From Cyclostephanos tholiformis (Eukaryota; Bacillariophyta; Thalassiosirophyceae; Thalassiosirales; Thalassiosiraceae): a stretch of DNA of 30,832 nucleotides. The notes below the pieces were generated by a model, which saw nothing but the letters and a program-made list of their open reading frames with translations, made no database searches and was not told the DNA's origin. The DNA lies in contig JALLPB010000094.1 in the NCBI GenBank assembly GCA_036939975.1, positions 1 through 30,832 on the forward strand, read 5' to 3'. The translations under genes and the position numbers were made by a program. This document shows, piece after piece, positions 10,018-18,489 of the stretch. The first letter of the stretch is position 1. Each line of letters begins with the position of its first letter.

Positions 10018-10392
10018 TTAGCTAGTAATAGGAGACTCTCTGAGTAATTGTGCCCAAAGTTTAAAGTCCGAATTTATCAATGAACATGACACCATAGAAT
10101 GAGGTAGCGGAATCTGGAACTCAAGTGTGTCACCTTCCTCGAGGCCTTCATAGCACTTTTTCCTGCTGTGTATGTTGATGGTAGTCAACGGTGTTAATGA
10201 ACTACCATCAAATGAGTCTTGATCGCTGATGAAGAATCGATGTGCGTCGTCAGTTTTGATGGACTTGTAACGTTTTCCACGACAGAACTCATAGGCGTTT
10301 ATTTTAAGGGGATAACCACCATGATCGTAATCGTAGTAGGCGATAGAATCATCATGCAATGTGACATATCGGACATTCGACACATGTGTGTA
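10018..10392 (-). CDS. Possible PH-like domain coding exon, 5' end unresolved
   Basis: The frame reads about 124 residues to a TAA at 10018. It contains VRYVTLHDDSIAYYDYD, then GYPLKINAYEF, a KTDDAHRFFISD strand, LEFQIPLP and a terminal helix SDFKLWAQLLRES. A run of beta strands followed by a helix with a central Trp is the layout of pleckstrin-homology domains, so phosphoinositide or protein binding is a guess. There is no ATG near the start; the first candidate initiator is a GTG at 10383. A TAG at 10393-10395 is preceded by GACGATT, so it may be the end of an intron (acceptor AG). Alternatively the same frame continues upstream past the TAG to an ATG at 10545. Confidence 0.42.
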   Translation of the reverse strand, partial: YTHVSNVRYVTLHDDSIAYYDYDHGGYPLKINAYEFCRGKRYKSIKTDDAHRFFISDQDSFDGSSLTPLTTINIHSRKKCYEGLEEGDTLEFQIPLPHSMVSCSLINSDFKLWAQLLRESPITS

Positions 10393-10545
10393 CTAATCGT
10401 CTTGTCCTGCTTTGCTTTTTTGCTTGCCTTGGTTGCCTTTCGACTCCGACTCCGTTTCCATTGATAAAACTGAACGATTCACAAAGACTTGGGTTGATGA
10501 ACAATATAGACATGTGTAGAGGACGAATAGAAGACATGGCAGCAT
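10393..10545 (-). other. Open frame upstream of the PH-like exon, ended by one TAG
   Basis: In the same reading frame as the PH-like exon, an ATG at 10545 opens 50 codons beginning MLPCLLFVLYTCLYC (hydrophobic, signal-like). It then has a Glu/Ser and Lys/Gln-rich stretch (METESESKGNQGKQ) before a TAG at 10393-10395. It could be the true N-terminus of that gene interrupted by a premature stop, a short upstream frame, or non-coding. Which of these cannot be decided from sequence. Confidence 0.3.
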
Positions 10546-11024
10546 CAATTATCTCACGGCGAGGAATTCCACCATAGGCGAGTTCTTCATTTGCATACCC
10601 CTGCTGGACGAACGATAGCACATGGGCATGTTTCATCCCGCTTTTGTATTTTGGTGGTTTTTGAGCGAGCATGGAAGAAAAAAAATGGGAGACGAAACAC
10701 CCGAAAATGACTTTTCTTCGTAGGAGAGTGAAAAATATGTACCAAGCACACAAACCCTCGACGCTCATCTCGACCGGTCGTCATCGTGGTAATGATCATG
10801 ATCGCCGTCGTCGTCGTTGTCTTCGCGACGATATTTAGTCTCCTCAAAATTCAAAAAGTCGAGATATGTTTTGCCCAGACACGAGTCAAAACTACCGTCA
10901 AAAAGAGATTGTTTCATACCCAGGAATAAAAACCTTTGAGGCTTTAAACGGGAGGTCAATTCCATCGAGTACCTTTAGCTCTAAAGGATCCATTTTTTGA
11001 CGCAAGCATTTATAACCAACACAA
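10546..11024. other. Unassigned region, possible 5' exons
   Basis: Minus-strand open frames at 10352-10768 and 10765-10965 overlap slightly. The second starts at an ATG and ends in an Asp/His-rich run (DNDDDGDHDHYHDDD). They might be upstream exons of the PH-like gene, but I found no pair of splice sites that makes a coherent join. Just before the next gene there is a dyad CTTTAGCTCTAAAG (about 10975-10988) and an ATTTATAA word about 17 bases from its ATG. Confidence 0.35.
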
Positions 11025-11276
11025 ATGACTTTCATCTATTGGACGTTTGCTGCTCTCTTAATGACGCTGGGTGCATCGAATGCCTTCCAAATTTCGCGAC
11101 GTGTGTTCTTAGTGGACACAACAATGTCCTGTGGCGTTTTGGTCAAGAGAAGCTCGCCTCTAGCCGTTGACAACATCAAAGAAGAAGCAATTCGCGACTT
11201 CTGGATGAGCCCCAGACAAATAGAGCAGATATTTCATTCAGAGCCTGCGCGTGACGTTGCCAGCAACAACAAATAA
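11025..11276 (+). CDS. Small protein with plastid-type presequence (83 aa)
   Basis: An 83-residue frame opening MTFIYWTFAALLMTLGASNA followed by FQISRR. The hydrophobic core (residues 4-16) plus ASNA|F fits the ASAFAP-like cleavage motif that directs diatom proteins through the ER into the plastid, with Phe as the first residue after cleavage. The mature part is only about 60 residues, with no domain I know; it contains a charged helix (DNIKEEAIRDFW) and SPRQIEQIF. It may be a tiny stromal or thylakoid-associated protein. It is convergent with HSP90, with 84 bases between the stop codons. Function unknown. Confidence 0.62.
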   Translation: MTFIYWTFAALLMTLGASNAFQISRRVFLVDTTMSCGVLVKRSSPLAVDNIKEEAIRDFWMSPRQIEQIFHSEPARDVASNNK

Positions 11277-11360
11277 TTGACATTATCCTCAACCTTCGCC
11301 TACGTGTATTCAAATAATCATTTCAATTAAGTTTATTTCAACATTGATTTTCCTCCACTA

Positions 11361-14065
11361 CTATGCTGCATCCGCCGTTGACTCAACTTCGACGTCCACC
11401 ACTTCATTACTCATGGTCGCTGAATTTGTGATGACATCGGTATCCTCATTCCCCGACACGATAGCCTCTTCCGTTGAAACCATCACAGCAACATCCTCCT
11501 TCTCAACTTCCGCATCCACGATACCGCCCGACGATGGAGATGACATCTTGTTCGTCATGATGGACATTATCCTGCCGGCGAAATCTCCTGAGTCCTCGAT
11601 CTCGTACCCACTCGTGAGTGCCGCGACGTCGTACAGAAGGACGGCGAAGTTCCTCGTCTCGTTATCTACAGCGTCCTCCTCATCGTCTCCATCTCCCCGC
11701 ATGCTGACGACCATGCGCTCTAAGTCTTGCACGATCGGGTGGTTGGGATTGACCTCCAACACGGCCTGATTGAAGCTCCCCATCATGCTCGCATCGCTAC
11801 CCCCCGATGCCACGGTCTGTGCTTTCATGTACCGCTGCATGGTGGGACTCATCCCGTACGCGCTCTGCACGAGCGCGGCCGGATTCTCTGATAGGAGGTC
11901 CGTCATCTTAACTCGCTGGACCTTACCGGCCAATACAGCCTCGAGGTACTCCTTCACGACTTTGTGTTTGCTGTTCAGCTCGTCCTCCTTCTTCTTGCGT
12001 TCCTCCTTGTCCTCATCGTCGAAGTTCAACCCCTCCTTCGAGACGTCGACCAACTTGTATTCCTTGTACCTTGTCACCGACTCGATCATGATTTCGTCGA
12101 GAGGCTCCGTAAGATATAGGACTTCGTAGCCTCGACTGCGTACCTTCTCGGCCGCAGGGCTCTTTTGCGCCTTGGTCTTACCATCGGCCGTCACGTAATA
12201 TATCTGCTTCTGATTTTCCTTCATGTTCGACACGTACTCGTCGAAACTCGTGTACTCGTCACCGCTCCTCGACGAGTAGAATCGCAATAGGGGCACTATG
12301 TCGTCCTTGTTCTTCGCGTCCTCGATGACGCCCACCTTAAGGTACTTTCCGAAGTTATTCCAGAACATGATGTACTTGCTCTCGTCCTCGGTATCGGCCG
12401 CTATGTCGCGTATCATGTCGAGACTCTTGCGCACTAGGCGCTTGTTGATGATGCTCAGCACCTTGGACTTCTGCAATATCTCGCGCGACACGTTGAGGGG
12501 CAAGTCCTGCGAATCAACGACGCCCCTAACGAATTTGAGCCACCGAGGAACGATGTCCTCGAACTTGTCGTTGATGAATACCCGCTTCACGTACAAACGT
12601 ATGTTACGGCTGTCCTCGTCGAACATATCCCTCGACAATTCGAACGGTAACATCCCCGGGATGTACAATATGCTCTTGCATTCGATCTGACCTTCGAGGG
12701 AGAAGTGGGTGTGCGCGAGTGGCTCGTCGTACGATGCGCGGAATGCCGACTGGTAGAAATCCCTGTATTCGTCCGACGTTACGTCGGATGGCGAACGTAG
12801 CCATATCGGCTTGTTCGTGTTCATCTGCTCGTACCCCTCGGTCGTCTTCGGCACCGTCTTCATCTTCGGCTCCTTCGGCTCGTCCGAACTTTCCTCCTCC
12901 CCCTCCTTCGCCATCTCCTCCTCCTCGTCGACGACCTTGACGTACTCCGTCTTTTCCTTCCAAACCGATATGGGGAATTCGATGAACTCGGAATAGTGCT
13001 CCAACAGGCTCTCTAGCTTCGACGGCTCGAGGTACTCGAGGGCGTCGTCCTTCAGTTGCAATATCAGCCTCGTGCCCGATCCATCGATTGGGTCGCTCCC
13101 CTCCTCCCCCTCGTCCTCGGTGATCGTGTACGAGTTGCTCGCATCGGACGTCCACCGTAGCTGCTTCGAATTCGGCTGCATCGATTTGGTCACGACCGTG
13201 ACCCTGTCCGCGACTAGGTACGCCGAGTAGAATCCCACCCCGAACTGTCCGATTAGATTGACGTCGCCGGTACCGCCCTCCCCCAACGCCTCGACGAACT
13301 TCCTAGTCCCCGATTGCGCGATCCTGCCCAGATTGTTCTGCAATTCCGACTTGGTCATGCCCACGCCGGTATCCTCGATGGTGATCGTGCCGGCGTCTCG
13401 ATCGGCCCTGATGCGTATGGAGGGTTTGGCGAGGTCGGAAACGTCGACGTCGGTGGAGGACCCGCTTATCGATAGGAAGCGCTTCTTGTCGCAGGCGTCG
13501 GCGGCGTTCGATACCAACTCGCGAAGGAAGACGTCGCGATTCGAGTAGAGCGAATTGATGATGATGTCCATGACTCGGCCGACGTCCGCCTGGAACCTGA
13601 TGGGGGCCGTGCGCGACGGGAGTGGGATGGGGGGGGGGTAAGGGGGGGATGAGAGGGGGCTTGTTGAGAAAGAAGACATAAAAATGGAAATACAAGATCA
13701 ATAATAACACGGGGCAAAATAATGTCGTTTCGTCAATCCATCATATTTCGTTCGTTATTCCGGCGGGAATGGAAAACCTCATCCGCTGAACGAACTCACT
13801 CGAAAGTCTCCCCGTTCTTCTCCTTCTTCTCCTCCTCCTTAGCATCAGTAATCTCCTCGACGGCGCTCATGGTCAATGGAGAAGGAAAGCGTATGGAGGG
13901 GGCATCGACCCCCCCCACCCCCGACGTCGTCGAACGTCGCGGTGCATCGCGGGAGGGAGGAATGGACGACGACGAGCGCGGTATGAGGAACGCCCCAACG
14001 ACGTCGACGAATGCCGATATGCCGGAAGATGCGAGTAGGAAGGTGGCAGCTCGCGAGAGTTTCAT
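11361..14065 (-). CDS. HSP90: Plastid-type HSP90 molecular chaperone (2 exons)
   Basis: Exon 1 is 14065-13800 and exon 2 is 13596-11361. The 203 nt intron begins GTGAGT and ends CAG; phase 2 joins to give ETFE|FQADVGRVMD, the usual start of the HSP90 ATPase domain, and an 833-residue protein. Exon 1 encodes a signal peptide (about 1-25) with VGA|FLIPRS, a diatom plastid cleavage pattern, then a Ser/Arg-rich transit-like region and a Lys/Glu linker. The ATPase domain has RELVSNAADACDK (Glu near 115, Asn near 119), DTGVGM and GQFGVGFYSAY. The middle domain has NIRLYVKRVFINDKFEDIVP and LNVSREILQ; the dimerisation end has NPNHPIVQDL. No KDEL or MEEVD ending, so neither the ER nor the cytosolic form; the tail is acidic and Ser/Thr-rich. 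The exon 2 frame stays open upstream to 13679, but those codons are intronic. HSP90 is an ATP-driven dimeric chaperone, here presumed stromal. Confidence 0.93.
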
Positions 14066-14650
14066 CGTAGTTCGTTTGTGTGTTTTTTTTCCCTAATTTG
14101 GTTTGGGATTGGGATTGGGGTGTTTTTGTGGGTAATGTTGTGGTGTAGGTATTGGATGGATGATGTTGTGATGTGTTGTGTTTTTCGAAGAATATCTATC
14201 TTTTCAATTTTTTGTGTCGGATGGCGCAGATTTCTACGGCTCTCGATGGGGGGGGAGAGCTACGGAAGGGGGGCCTCATTGTACAAAGGAATTAGTATCT
14301 CAGCTTACTGACTCACCGGATGCCTAGGTACTTTACGTCAGAGGTACATACGTAGTATGAAGATTCACATTTTTGGCGGGGGGAGTATTCCTCTCGATAG
14401 ATGTTGTAAGATAAAAAATGTGTATCAGTGAAAACACAACGAGGTTGAGGGAACTGTAACATGTTACAGTTACACAGTTACAGGCCCTTCCTGTGTTACA
14501 TTTTAATGTAACCAACTAATAATATACCATTTTGTGTTTCCATTAATAATAACAACTACCTAGGTGTAACAGGTGATTCTAATGTAGTAAATGAAATGTT
14601 ACATGTTACATTAGGAGGTTATTACTAAGACTTAGTCCGACGCGTTCTAA
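14066..14650. other. HSP90 upstream region and palindromic TGTTAC repeats
   Basis: From 14066 to about 14300 is G/T-rich and presumably holds the HSP90 promoter; no clear TATA box. From 14454 to 14610 there are dyads on one theme: CTGTAACATGTTACAG (14454-14469, a perfect palindrome), GTTACATTTTAATGTAAC (about 14494-14511) and the direct pair ATGTTACATGTTACATT near 14595. These lie just past the stop codon of the transposase and may be the end of that element. Confidence 0.5.
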
Positions 14651-15798
14651 CTAGTCCGACCCCAGCGCATCGCCGTACTCCACCTCGAAGAGCGGCTCTC
14701 CGTTGGCGACGCAGAGCTGGGTGATCACCGCGCACGCGGTGAAAACTATCCCGTGCAGCTTGATGTCGTGGCGGTAGGTCCTCTCGAGGATCCCCCAGTT
14801 CTTCAGGCGGCCGTTGAAGGTCTCGTGACGAGACCTCGCCGCCGACTGCATCCCGAGATTTCTCTCGGGATTGCAGTCGTTGTTGGGGCACTTGATCTTG
14901 TCGGGATGCCCCACGTAGCCGTTGTCGGCCTCGACGCGTTCGCCCGGCAGGAGGTGCCCGGCAAGGGTGTTCAAGAATATCTTGATGTCCGGCCAGGCGC
15001 CGGCGGGGTACGGCCCCTCCACCCAGACAAGATTTCCCTTGAGGATATCGATGCCGAGCTCGTAGCGGAGCGCGGACTTGCCCGCGTACTTGTGGGAACC
15101 AAAGGCGTTCCCCCTCTTGGCGACCCCCTTCTGCTGGATGCGGAAGTCGGTGCCGTTGATTGTCATGAGACAATCGTTCTGCTCGTCATCGACGAGATGG
15201 CTGTCGAAGTTGATCTGCAATTTTGCGAGAGATCGACGATGACGAGCGGAGGGGGTGAGTTATTTTTTGCAAAGACACGATGTGAAAAAAGACTCATCAC
15301 TTCATCCGCGAGCTCGTTGATGCGCTCGAGGAAGAGCCACACCCACTTGCGCATTGTCTTGGGGTCGATGGCACCCTTCGACGGTCCAACGGCGGCGCAT
15401 CCAGGACCCTCCTTCGGGTAGCACTTCAAAAAATAGAGCGTCCAAAGCAGATGCTTCAGCTTGCCCTTATTGGGGAGCAGACCCCCCTCCACCAACATAT
15501 CCCACACCATTCCCACGATCGAAAAAAGCGTGCCGAAGTGCTCGCGGAAGCGGCGATCCTCCCTTGCCGCCGTCCCTACCTTCCGCCCCACCCAGTTCAT
15601 GATGTCCCGGGCGGCACGAAAAAACACGGCGTCATCCCCCTTGTCGTCTACGTCGCTCGTGACATTGCTCGTGTCATCGTCGTTGTCGACGACGACAGTG
15701 GTGTCATCGTCGAAGACATCACTCACCTCACCCATTATCGGACTTTCCTCATCGTGGATGGCGGCGGCCTGTGGAGCGGCAGATAAGGAGGCTCGCAT
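14651..15798 (-). CDS. DDE transposase, PIF/Harbinger/IS5-like (2 exons)
   Basis: Exon 1 is 15798-15301 and exon 2 is 15214-14651; the 86 nt intron begins GTGATG and ends CAG, in phase 0, giving 353 residues. The N-terminal part is acidic, then has a helical region (RRFREHFGTLFSIVGMVWDM, LKHLLWTLYFLKCYPKEG) typical of the DNA-binding half of this group. The catalytic half carries GTDF (D189), VEADNGY (D263) and RHETFNGRLKNWG (E297), so the DDE triad is complete. Such enzymes cut at the inverted ends of the element and insert it elsewhere. The frame has no stop or frameshift, so recent activity is possible. GC-rich relative to its flanks. I did not find a convincing matching pair of terminal inverted repeats. 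Family assignment (DDE_Tnp_4 type) is from motif layout. Confidence 0.85.
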
Positions 15799-16408
15799 TT
15801 TTGTTTTTTTTTAATTAGCATGTCGTGTGTTGTGTGAGAGCATGCGGGTGAGCGAGTGTTCTTTTTTTCTTGATCTCACAGGCACCGTCTGTTTGTTGAG
15901 ATTTGACGGGACTGGATTTTTTTATTTTGTCCTATGTCATCTTGCGTATGTAGATTTGTACTGGAGTTTAAGCACGAGTTTTCTGGAAGTTACGTGCAAG
16001 TTTCGAGCCTTGCAACGCTTTCTTGTTGCTGATTTTTTGACAACGCTTCCGTGTTGCAAGGCTCGACGTAGGAATTCGTGGGTTTTGTACCAGGTGCTTC
16101 CGTGTTGCAAAAAAATCAGCAACAAGAAAGCGTTGCTGATTTTTTAGCAACACGGAAAATAAGTTCCAGAGTTTCAGCAGTTCCAGCATAAAGTTGTCGG
16201 TATTAAGCTACATACGTAACTCATGACTGAATTACATGCATGCACAACCCGCGCGATTGTCTCAACTAGTAGTCTTTGCATAGAAAGAAAAAGTAGGATA
16301 CTACAAAAGAGAGGGCGGGACTCTCATAGGTAGTTCAATTCGTTGCCGCCTTCGCGATGCTGTTGACATGACGGGAGGGGGGCATGGCCTGGTCGGCAAA
16401 ATTGCTCC
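15799..16408. repeat. Upstream of transposase: nested inverted-repeat cluster
   Basis: Between 16004 and 16157 there are three interleaved inverted pairs: CGAGCCTTGCAAC at 16004-16016 with its complement at 16053-16065; a perfect 25 bp arm at 16013-16037 with its complement at 16111-16135; and TTCCGTGTTGC at 16098-16108 with its complement at 16147-16157. No gene is visible. This may be the 5' end of the DDE element or a separate small element inserted there. The rest to 16408 is featureless except for a possible ATG at 16368. Confidence 0.7.
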
Positions 16409-16652
16409 AATCTCGCATGATCCGTCATCCATCATTGACGTGTGATGCACCATCATCATCGTCGTCATCATCGTTGCCGTCTACGTCCACGTCGTTGTCG
16501 TCGTCGTTGTTGTCATCGTCATCATCGTCGAATCTCGCATGATCTGTCATCCGTCATTGACGTGCGATGCACCATCATCATCGTCGTTGTCATCATTGCC
16601 GTCTCCATCCACGTCATTGTCGTCATTGTCGTCATTGTTGTCGTCGTCGTTG
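16409..16652. repeat. Tandem duplication of a ~122 bp TCG/TCA-rich unit
   Basis: A unit that begins AATCTCGCATGAT, continues GTCATCC, CATTGACGTG and GATGCACCATCATCATCGTC, and ends in (GTC/GTT)n occurs at 16409-16530 and again at 16531-16652. Copies differ by a limited number of substitutions. The second copy is in frame with the start of the NF-YC frame, so the first ~29 His/Arg/Cys-rich residues of that frame are repeat-derived. Confidence 0.85.
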
Positions 16653-17835
16653 TCTAGCACCCACCCTCCCCGGCAAGACGTCGTCGTCCCATCGCCACGG
16701 TGGGGTGGTAAAGGCCGCCGCCCAGGCCCAGGCCGTCATTGCCGCTGCAAAGAATCGGGGGGGGGGACTCGTCCCGATGAACGTGGCACAGATACATGCT
16801 CTGTTGCAGATACAGGCCCAGGCCATAGTCAACGCCTGTCCGCAAACGGGGCTTGTCGTCGGCGGGAGGGGATCATCCGTCGGCGGTGGAGGAGGCGAGA
16901 AGCCGCAGCCCACCCCCCAGCAGATACAGAATCAGGTGCAACTGCAGGCGCAGGCTCTCGTGCACGCCCATACGCAGGCGCAAATCAGCGCGGGAATATA
17001 CAAGGGGGGAGACGCCGTCCCAGCCGCATCCGCCGCGGGGGCGAAGCAGAAGCACGTCGCGCCGCCCCAGGCGCCCACGAAGACGACGGCGTCGTCGTCG
17101 GCTTCGACGGTCGTCCCCCCGGTATCCAATCCGATGGCGCAGCGGTTGCAGATTCCTCCCGCCGCGCAGATGGCGGCCCAGATGAAGAGAAAACACCCGG
17201 GGGGGGGGATCGTCGCCCCCGCCCCAGCGGTCCCCTCCGCCGCCATCGTCCTGCCATCGGCCACGAGCCAATCCTACCCGCCCGTCGCTCCCGCACCTTC
17301 GTCAATGACCGCCTTGGCCCCGCCGCCGCCGCCGCCGCCGTCGTCGTCGTCGTCAGGAACGGTGGCGCCCACCGTCGTTCCATCCCCACCAAATCCCAAC
17401 AATAATGCCGTCGCGGCAGCAGTCGCCGGAGGGACCGAGGACGACGGTCTCGGCGGCGTGATCATGCCCGCGAACTCGCCCGAGTTCCTCGCGAAGCTCG
17501 ACGAGTGCCTCACCGAATTCTGGGCAGGACAGCTTCAGGAGATGCGCGCGCTAGGGACCGACAGGGTCCAGACGGAGCAGGACTTCAAAAATCACAACGA
17601 CCTGCCGCTGGCTCGTATCAAACGCATAATGAAGAGCGACGAGGACGTTAGGATGATAAGCGCAGAGGCACCGGTCCTGTTCGCAAAGGCATGTGAGATG
17701 TTTATATTAGAGATGACGCTTAGGAGCTGGAATTACAGTGAGAATAACAAGAGGAAGACGCTGCAGAAGGAGGACGTTAAGGAGGCGATACAAAGGACGG
17801 ACATTTTCGATTTCCTCGTGGACGTGATAGATTGA
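16567..17835 (+). CDS. NFYC: NF-YC (HAP5/CBF-C) CCAAT-binding factor subunit
   Basis: The frame gives up to 422 residues. The C-terminal part is the NF-YC histone fold: FWAGQLQEM at about 318-326, then LPLARIKRIMKSDEDVRMIS (346-365), AEAPVLFAKACEMFILEMTL, SENNKRKTLQKEDV and IFDFLVDVID, where the protein ends. It pairs with NF-YB and, with NF-YA, binds CCAAT boxes in the nucleus. Upstream is a long Gln/Ala/Pro-rich region (about 45-290) of the sort that serves as activation domain. The start is uncertain: 16567 lies in the 122 bp duplication and gives an implausible His/Arg/Cys leader. M71 (16777, MNVAQIHALLQ) is a better candidate, or an exon join at the TCTAG (about 16648-16652) from an upstream ATG such as 16368. 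Unlike most relatives there is almost no sequence after the histone fold. Confidence 0.9.
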   Translation: MHHHHRRCHHCRLHPRHCRHCRHCCRRRCLAPTLPGKTSSSHRHGGVVKAAAQAQAVIAAAKNRGGGLVPMNVAQIHALLQIQAQAIVNACPQTGLVVGGRGSSVGGGGGEKPQPTPQQIQNQVQLQAQALVHAHTQAQISAGIYKGGDAVPAASAAGAKQKHVAPPQAPTKTTASSSASTVVPPVSNPMAQRLQIPPAAQMAAQMKRKHPGGGIVAPAPAVPSAAIVLPSATSQSYPPVAPAPSSMTALAPPPPPPPSSSSSGTVAPTVVPSPPNPNNNAVAAAVAGGTEDDGLGGVIMPANSPEFLAKLDECLTEFWAGQLQEMRALGTDRVQTEQDFKNHNDLPLARIKRIMKSDEDVRMISAEAPVLFAKACEMFILEMTLRSWNYSENNKRKTLQKEDVKEAIQRTDIFDFLVDVID

Positions 17836-18262
17836 TAAGAGGAGTCAGATGCGAAATGGAGGCTTAATGAGTTTGTCCTTTCGAATGACAGACATATCAA
17901 ATTCAATCCCCATCGACACGGTTTTATGGATATTGATAGGAGGGGGTGGTGTTCGATTTATTTAGTACAAAAGTACTCTTCTGGGTTTCTACTATCAAGG
18001 CACTTTAGAGAACCACGTTCACCACGATAAGATTCATCTACTCGCCCTATGAAATCAACCTTGGCCTAGCGAGAATCGGGATTGTCTCAAGTAATGTACA
18101 AAATATAAATAATGGTGTTTTCAGGTATTGATGAGGAACTCGTTTTATTTTAATGCATTATTTTAGTGCCCAGTGCTCCTGGTTGCTCATTGCCTTCAGG
18201 TTCTCCAGTCTTCTAGGGGGAATCGGTGAAATCCAGACATTATTCCATGGTAAATTGTACTA
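17836..18262. other. Downstream of NF-YC, no gene seen
   Basis: A/T-rich from 17870 to 18160, consistent with the NF-YC 3' untranslated region. No coding frame with recognisable features. Minus-strand codons continue from the relic at 18263 after two stops, without recognisable motifs. Confidence 0.5.
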
Positions 18263-18451
18263 CTAGGGCTCTGCCGTAGATGTCACTGTCTGCAATCGTG
18301 ATGATCCATCCACATGGGTGACAGCGGTGATCAATTCGCTCTCATCGTTCCTCACTTGCACGGTGATGCTCATGTAAGGACTAACATTGTGCTTTGTCAT
18401 AACATGATCTTGATATGCAACCCAACAAGCAGTGCACACATAGATTAACGA
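18263..18451 (-). pseudogene. Carbamoyltransferase-like fragment
   Basis: An isolated 62-codon open stretch on the minus strand includes VSPYMSITVQVRNDESELIT followed by AVTHVDGSSRLQTV. A proline-methionine turn, a variable strand and then (P)AVTHVDG(S/T)(A/S)R.QTV is a very characteristic block of NodU/CmcH-type carbamoyltransferases, which transfer carbamoyl from carbamoyl phosphate. Nothing before it (stop at 18452-18454) or after it (TAG at 18263-18265, then a second stop) restores the rest of the family, which is around 500-600 residues. It is therefore read as a relic, or an unrecognised single exon. It lies about 40 bases downstream, on the same strand, of the HD-domain relic. Confidence 0.5.
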
Positions 18452-18489
18452 TCACGAACTTCATCTTATGAAGCTTAAATGTGTCCCCA

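Noticed and set aside
12604..13155. Long Arg/Gly-rich minus-strand frame inside HSP90
   Set aside because: Alternate frame of a GC-rich real gene; no domain, and it fully overlaps the HSP90 coding sequence.
13597..13679. N-terminal Pro/Ser-rich start of HSP90 at 13679
   Set aside because: Lies in the intron. The GTGAGT and CAG sites restore the canonical ETFE-FQADV join with exon 1.
14753..15421. 222-residue plus-strand frame opposite the transposase
   Set aside because: Antisense to both transposase exons, which contain a full DDE triad.
14454..16157. Terminal inverted repeats of the DDE element (TGTTAC dyads on one side, TTGCAAC hairpins on the other)
   Set aside because: The two sides do not match one another as inverted copies by eye, beyond a weak CTTCC(T)GTGTT resemblance, so I do not claim element boundaries.
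16539..17405. 288-residue plus-strand frame in the NF-YC region
   Set aside because: Shifted frame of the GC-rich NF-YC N-terminal region, Arg/Gly/Pro composition, no domain. The NF-YC frame carries the histone fold.
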